Assembly: GCF_030694085.1 (NCBI RefSeq) | Contig: NZ_JAUXZE010000039.1 | Location: 186,001-250,000 of the forward strand | Direction: 5' to 3' | DNA: 64,000 bases | Source of the DNA: Tabrizicola sp. | GTDB taxonomy: Bacteria > Pseudomonadota > Alphaproteobacteria > Rhodobacterales > Rhodobacteraceae | Part shown: positions 60,057 through 64,000 of the stretch, piece after piece | Position numbering within the stretch: position 1 is the stretch's first letter | Layout of the letters: every line of letters begins with the position of its first letter | Position numbers and translations under genes: made by a program | Notes under the pieces: model-generated | What the model was told of the DNA's origin: nothing | The model's database searches: none | The model's input: the letters and a program-made list of their open reading frames with translations, nothing else

Positions 60057-62257
60057 GCGCGCGCCACGCCGAAGTTACGGTCGGGATGCCGACCCTGAAC
60101 AACGCCCGCACTTTGCAGCGAGCCATCGACTCGGTCCGTGCCCAGACTTTTGGCGATTGGCGGTTGATCATCAGCGACGACGGCTCGGTCGACGGCACCG
60201 ACCAGATCGCCGCACGGGCAGCGGCCGAAGACCCTCGCATTCGGCTGATCCGGCAACCGGTGCGGCTGGGCTTTCTCAACTTCAAGGTTCCGCTGGATCA
60301 GGCCGAGTCGCCATGTTTCGCCTGGCTGGCCGGGGACGACTATTGGCATCCCGATTTCCTGAGCCTGACCTTGCAGGCGTTGCGGGCGGGGGGACCGGCC
60401 ATTTCAGCCCTGCCACAGGCCGCGTTCATCGGTCCGCCCGCGCGGCCAATCCCGAACCTGGGCTTTCTGAAGGGCGATGCGGCAGGTCGGATCCGGCGTT
60501 ACCTGGCCCATCCCGGCGGCACCCGGATGTATGGGCTGATGCAGACCGACCCGCTGCGGACGGCTTTTCCGCCCAAGGCTTTCCACGCCTTCGACTGGTA
60601 TCTGATGGTCCGGCTTCTGGCGCAGGGTCCGCAGTTGTCAGTGCCGCAGACCCTGCTCTTTCGCGAAGAGACGCCCTGGTGGCACTATGCCGAGGATCAT
60701 GCTGCCGCCCATCCTGCAGGACTGGCGGGGGCATTTCCGGCGCTGGAGATGTCCCGGCACCTGATCCGCGACCGCGGGATTCCGGCACGCGCGCTGCCTG
60801 CGCTGATCGGGCTGAACCTGCGCAAGCATGAAGAGATCGTCGCCTTGACCCGGCCCGCATCATTCCGGCGTCGGCGCCTGTTCTACCGCAGCCTGGGGCT
60901 GCCCATCGCCCGTGACCCCGACCGCCAACGCCAGATGGTCGAGCGGCCGCAGGCCGGAGGGCATCACCCGCCTGCCCAGCCGCGCCGGACCAGCCTCCAG
61001 GCCGACGTGACCGCGATCCTGACGTTCCGAAACGCCTCCTCCACTCTGGCGGCCGCGCTGGAGCATCTTGACCGACTTGGTTGCCGGGTGATCGCCGTTG
61101 ACCACGGCTCGACCGACGCCAGCCGCAGCATCGCCGCCGCCCGGCTGGGCGGGCTGGTCGAAAAGCTGATCGACGAGCCCTGGACCGGAACCTTCGACCT
61201 GCAGCGCCAGCTGCGTCTGAAGCGGCAGCTGATCGGCGCTGTGACGACCGGCTGGATCCTGCACGCCGATGCCGACGAGTTCCTCGACCCGCCGAAGGGC
61301 CTGACGCTGGTCGATGCCCTGTCCCAGGCCGACGCTGCTGGTCACCTGGCCTTCGCGTGCGACGAACAGCTGTTCCTGCCGCTTTACGAGGACGAGGAAC
61401 ACGATCCACGTATCTTCCAGACCACGATGACCACTTGGGTCACCTTGCAGGAACACGACCCCAAGCAACGTCTTTTCCGGCGCGATGCCGACCTCGACCT
61501 CTGGCTGCGGACCGGCGGCCATAGCGTCACGCGCGATGCGGACCGCATTGCCGCGACGCGACTGACACTGCGCCATTACCCCGGGCTGTCGCTGGACGAC
61601 CTGCGGGGGCAGTATCTGGCCCGGGTCTTTGCCCCCGATGACCGCGCCCGCCACTGGCACACCAACCGCGCGGCAGCGGAGAGCTTCCAGGTCGTCGCGC
61701 CGGACCCGCAGGTCTTCAAGCCGGAGGCGACTGTCCGGCATCTGCCGTTCCTGCAACCCTGCCCGTTGCCCGCACCTCATCCGCTGCCCGAGGCTGTGGA
61801 CCTCTGGCTGCTGTCGGACCACGGCGACCAAGGCCTCGCGGCCCGGATCGCGGCTCTTCTGCCCGGATTGCGTGTGGCAGAAGTCGCGGTGACCGACCTG
61901 GCGGCGATGCGGCGCATGTGCCCGGTCCTTCAGGTTCTGTCCCATCCGGCCGGGCTGCACGGGCGCGGCGTCCAGCGCAGTCTGGAACGGAGCCGGGCGC
62001 AGGACTGGACCCGGCGCGTTGCGCTGGCCCGGCAATGGGCGGTCGACCGCAACGCGGCCTATTCCGAGATCCGGGTCGAAGAGCTTGATATTCCCGAACT
62101 GTGGTTCGACCGGCTGGTCCGGCTCTGGCAGCCCCCGGTGCTGCGGGGCGCGCAGGGCTTCCTGCCCGCCGCCGCCACGCAGATCGTTGCCGTTCCCTGG
62201 GCCAATCCGGTGCGCTGCATCACGCGGGCGCTCGCCGCCGATCTTGGCTACCGATAG
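60053..62257 (+). CDS. Two-domain GT2 glycosyltransferase
   Basis: A 734-residue protein with two GT-A (family 2) modules. The first (1-~275) has VTVGMPTLNNARTLQRAIDSV and the ISDDGSVDGTD metal-site motif, plus WLAGDDYWHPDF. The second (~315-570) has VTAILTFRNASSTLAAALEHL, VDHGSTDASRS and WILHADADEFLDPP (DADADE). A C-terminal ~130 residues is unassigned. No membrane helices or signal. Together with the preceding gene and the sulfotransferase-like gene it suggests assembly of a sulfated glycan or glycoconjugate. Confidence 0.82.
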   Translation: MSARHAEVTVGMPTLNNARTLQRAIDSVRAQTFGDWRLIISDDGSVDGTDQIAARAAAEDPRIRLIRQPVRLGFLNFKVPLDQAESPCFAWLAGDDYWHPDFLSLTLQALRAGGPAISALPQAAFIGPPARPIPNLGFLKGDAAGRIRRYLAHPGGTRMYGLMQTDPLRTAFPPKAFHAFDWYLMVRLLAQGPQLSVPQTLLFREETPWWHYAEDHAAAHPAGLAGAFPALEMSRHLIRDRGIPARALPALIGLNLRKHEEIVALTRPASFRRRRLFYRSLGLPIARDPDRQRQMVERPQAGGHHPPAQPRRTSLQADVTAILTFRNASSTLAAALEHLDRLGCRVIAVDHGSTDASRSIAAARLGGLVEKLIDEPWTGTFDLQRQLRLKRQLIGAVTTGWILHADADEFLDPPKGLTLVDALSQADAAGHLAFACDEQLFLPLYEDEEHDPRIFQTTMTTWVTLQEHDPKQRLFRRDADLDLWLRTGGHSVTRDADRIAATRLTLRHYPGLSLDDLRGQYLARVFAPDDRARHWHTNRAAAESFQVVAPDPQVFKPEATVRHLPFLQPCPLPAPHPLPEAVDLWLLSDHGDQGLAARIAALLPGLRVAEVAVTDLAAMRRMCPVLQVLSHPAGLHGRGVQRSLERSRAQDWTRRVALARQWAVDRNAAYSEIRVEELDIPELWFDRLVRLWQPPVLRGAQGFLPAAATQIVAVPWANPVRCITRALAADLGYR

Positions 62258-62265
62258 GCAAAGCG

Positions 62266-63291
62266 ATGGTTGCAACCGTCATCCTGCATGTCGGCCCCTA
62301 CAAGACCGGCACAACGGCGCTTCAGAAGGCGTTCAGCGCAAATGTCGACCTCCTTGCCCGCCACGGCATCCTGTATCCGCAGACGGGGCGGGTCGGAGAC
62401 AGCCACGCCGTCCTTGCCGAAGCTCTGTTGCGCAGCGACCGGGCCGGACTTGCCGACCTTGCCCGCGAAAGCGAGGGATGGCGTGCCGTCCTGATCTCGT
62501 GCGAGCATCTGTCCGCGCTGGACCCAGCCGACCTGGTGGCCCTGCGGGACGCTTATCCGAAGGCCTCATTCCGCATCGCTTATGCGCTGCGCCGACTGGT
62601 CGGGCTCTGGCCCTCGCATTGGGCCGAGCTGGTGAAGCACGGCCAGTTCCTGTCCTTCAAGGGCTATCTTGACCGCGTGACCGAGCGCGATGACAGGCCC
62701 TTCTTCGCCCCGATCCTCCCCGCGCGGCAGCTGGACCGGCTGGCTGATGTCTTCGGGGTCAGCGCGCTGCACCTGTCGCTTTACGACCAGTCGCAGGCCG
62801 AGGGCTTGGACCTTGGCCCGGCCTTCATCGACGATCTTCTGGGTCTGGGCCAGATCGCGTCCGCCTTCGCGACCCGCCGGGCGAATCTCAGCCCCTCGGA
62901 CCTGGAAACCGCCCTGGTCTACCTTCTTGCCCGTCGTGCGGGACCCCTTGCCAACCACGGAACAAAGCGCGCGGCGCGGTCGTTGCTGCTTGATGTGCTT
63001 CGCAGCGACCCGCCGCCGCCCTGGCTTCAGCCGTTGCAGACCGCCCTTGTGCAGACCGACCGGATCGTCTTCGACAGCAGGCACCCGCTTGTCGCCGATG
63101 AACAGGCGGCGCTGGTGGACCGCTTTGCGACCCTGGTCCCGGAGGGGATCGAGAGTTACCTTTGCGACGACCGCCGCGAGGTGCCGCATCTCGACACCCT
63201 GCAGCTGCCCCCTGATGCGTCGAAACTTCTCGCCCGGACCTTCGACAGCCTCCTGGCAGCGGTGCGGCCGGATTGGGTCCCACCGGACTGA
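62266..63291 (+). CDS. Sulfotransferase-like P-loop protein
   Basis: A 341-residue protein. The N-terminus VILHVGPYKTGTTALQKAF is the 5'-PSB (PAPS-binding) motif of sulfotransferases. A second region, ISCEHLSALDP ... FRIAYALRRLVGLWPSHWAELVKHG, resembles the 3'-phosphate-binding segment. It starts eight bases after the stop of the GT2 gene. ATG 62266 was chosen at the P-loop; the frame is open far upstream inside the GT2 gene. The acceptor is unknown. Confidence 0.82.
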   Translation: MVATVILHVGPYKTGTTALQKAFSANVDLLARHGILYPQTGRVGDSHAVLAEALLRSDRAGLADLARESEGWRAVLISCEHLSALDPADLVALRDAYPKASFRIAYALRRLVGLWPSHWAELVKHGQFLSFKGYLDRVTERDDRPFFAPILPARQLDRLADVFGVSALHLSLYDQSQAEGLDLGPAFIDDLLGLGQIASAFATRRANLSPSDLETALVYLLARRAGPLANHGTKRAARSLLLDVLRSDPPPPWLQPLQTALVQTDRIVFDSRHPLVADEQAALVDRFATLVPEGIESYLCDDRREVPHLDTLQLPPDASKLLARTFDSLLAAVRPDWVPPD

Positions 63292-63383
63292 AGTCGGCCG
63301 CAAGGTCCGGAAAGCTGGGCTTGGAATTGTTCCGGCTTGGTCTAAGCTGCGTCCAACGCAGCCCTTCCCGGGACCATTCGCGG

Positions 63384-64000
63384 ATGAATTGCAACGCGCC
63401 ATTGATCAACCGCCGGATTTTGCGGCTGCACGCGGAGAACGCCGCCTTCGTGGCGTCGCAGATTCGACTTGGTCAGGATGGCCCAAACTTTCGCCTGGTC
63501 GAGCTTTTCGATCTGGAATGTCGTCTGGCCGGCCATCTTGATGCCCTGGTCATGGGCCGCGAGGCGGGAGTGGACCTGGCGCTGGAAACGCTTGCCGTCG
63601 CGGTCGAATACGGCGAGGTCTTCACCGCGTTTCACCTCTGCCTGCACGCCCGACCGGACAGTTCCCTCGCCAGCATCGCCCCGCCCGAGGTGCTAAGCTG
63701 GGATCAGGTCGCAGCCCTTGGGGCTGCCGCGGCCTGGTGCGCGCCCGAGCTTATGGCCAAGCGCATGCGGGACTGGATCGGCGGGCCGGACCCGATGGCC
63801 ACCTGGATCGCGCTGGACGTCTGCGGGTTGCGCAGGGTCGACCCCAAGGGTCACCTGAAGCCGCTTCTGTCGCACCGCGACGCCCGCGTCGCCGGCCGCG
63901 CCATGCAGCTTGCCGCCGAGCTTGGCCGCGCCGATCTGACCCCGGACCTTGTCCAGATGGCCGAAACCCCTGACCCCACGTTGCGTTTCTGGGCCGCCTG
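63384..64000 (+). CDS. TIGR02270-like protein (3' end outside window)
   Basis: The reading frame from ATG 63384 stays open to the window end, at least 205 residues. It begins INRRILRLHAENAAFVASQIRLGQDGPNFRLVELFDLECRLAGHLDALVMG, which matches the N-terminal pattern of TIGR02270 proteins (HaEeAAFL...LddRLeaHLDGL), a HEAT-repeat-like family encoded in type VI secretion loci. Later residues show HEAT-like helices (HRDARVAGRAMQLAAELGRADL). No good Shine-Dalgarno was seen. 92 bases separate it from the sulfotransferase-like gene. Confidence 0.65.
   Translation, partial: MNCNAPLINRRILRLHAENAAFVASQIRLGQDGPNFRLVELFDLECRLAGHLDALVMGREAGVDLALETLAVAVEYGEVFTAFHLCLHARPDSSLASIAPPEVLSWDQVAALGAAAAWCAPELMAKRMRDWIGGPDPMATWIALDVCGLRRVDPKGHLKPLLSHRDARVAGRAMQLAAELGRADLTPDLVQMAETPDPTLRFWAA

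Overview
This is a 64 kb, GC-rich, gene-dense chromosomal window from an alphaproteobacterium, almost certainly Rhodobacteraceae. The indicators are a complete bhcRABCD cluster arranged as in Paracoccus, an RpoH-II-type sigma-32 gene with a Rhodobacter-style sigma-E promoter, a DUF2125 protein and many osmolyte-catabolism genes. No rRNA, tRNA, transposase, integrase or CRISPR array was seen.

Left part (1-16 kb): a DUF2125 protein (cut by the window edge) is followed by purine-ring catabolism: uraH, a puuE-uraD fusion, (S)-ureidoglycine aminohydrolase, allA and an NCS2 permease. The endpoint of this route is glyoxylate plus urea. After a short run of unrelated genes (ion channel with zinc ribbon, DUF2235 hydrolase, cupin, acetyltransferase) comes the beta-hydroxyaspartate cycle (bhcA-D with the divergent IclR regulator bhcR), which assimilates glyoxylate. 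A divergent GAPDH follows bhcD on the same strand.

Middle (16-30 kb): betC and betA (choline-O-sulfate to choline to betaine aldehyde), then a carnitine/gamma-butyrobetaine block (acyl-CoA ligase, enoyl-CoA hydratase, acyl-CoA dehydrogenase, carnitine dehydrogenase-thioesterase fusion, an HD protein of the PhnZ/TmpB type, a lipoprotein, a membrane protein and a BKACE enzyme) with a divergent GlxA/CdhR-type regulator. These routes feed betaine, whose demethylation leads to glycine and thus potentially to glyoxylate. A low-GC PD-(D/E)xK-like gene sits between the two blocks.

30-45 kb is mainly housekeeping: MgtC, M3 peptidase, a two-gene amino-acid ABC transporter, amidase, moeB-like, dut, coaBC, chaC-like, rpoH-II, cobU, a histidine phosphatase, a GST with a C-terminal YHS/TRASH-like module, and comM. 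44.6-51.2 kb is a LacI-controlled sugar ABC operon with a cytoplasmic clan GH-J (GH32/68-like) hydrolase and tandem palindromic operators.

The right end (51.2-64 kb) is an accessory locus: radical SAM protein, secreted caspase-like protein with Sel1 repeats, a coupled glycosyltransferase-like protein, three small minus-strand genes (a lipoprotein, a small exported protein and an unknown), two double-domain glycosyltransferases, a sulfotransferase-like protein and the start of a TIGR02270-like (type VI secretion-associated) gene. The locus is cut by the window end.

Intergenic space carries several dispersed repeats: a modular element (an ATATCC box plus a GC-rich hairpin, eight copies), GTAGGGTG palindromes, a GACTTCGTC hairpin family and a 15-bp GTCCAC-N-GTGGAC palindrome found three times, each just after a stop codon between convergent genes.
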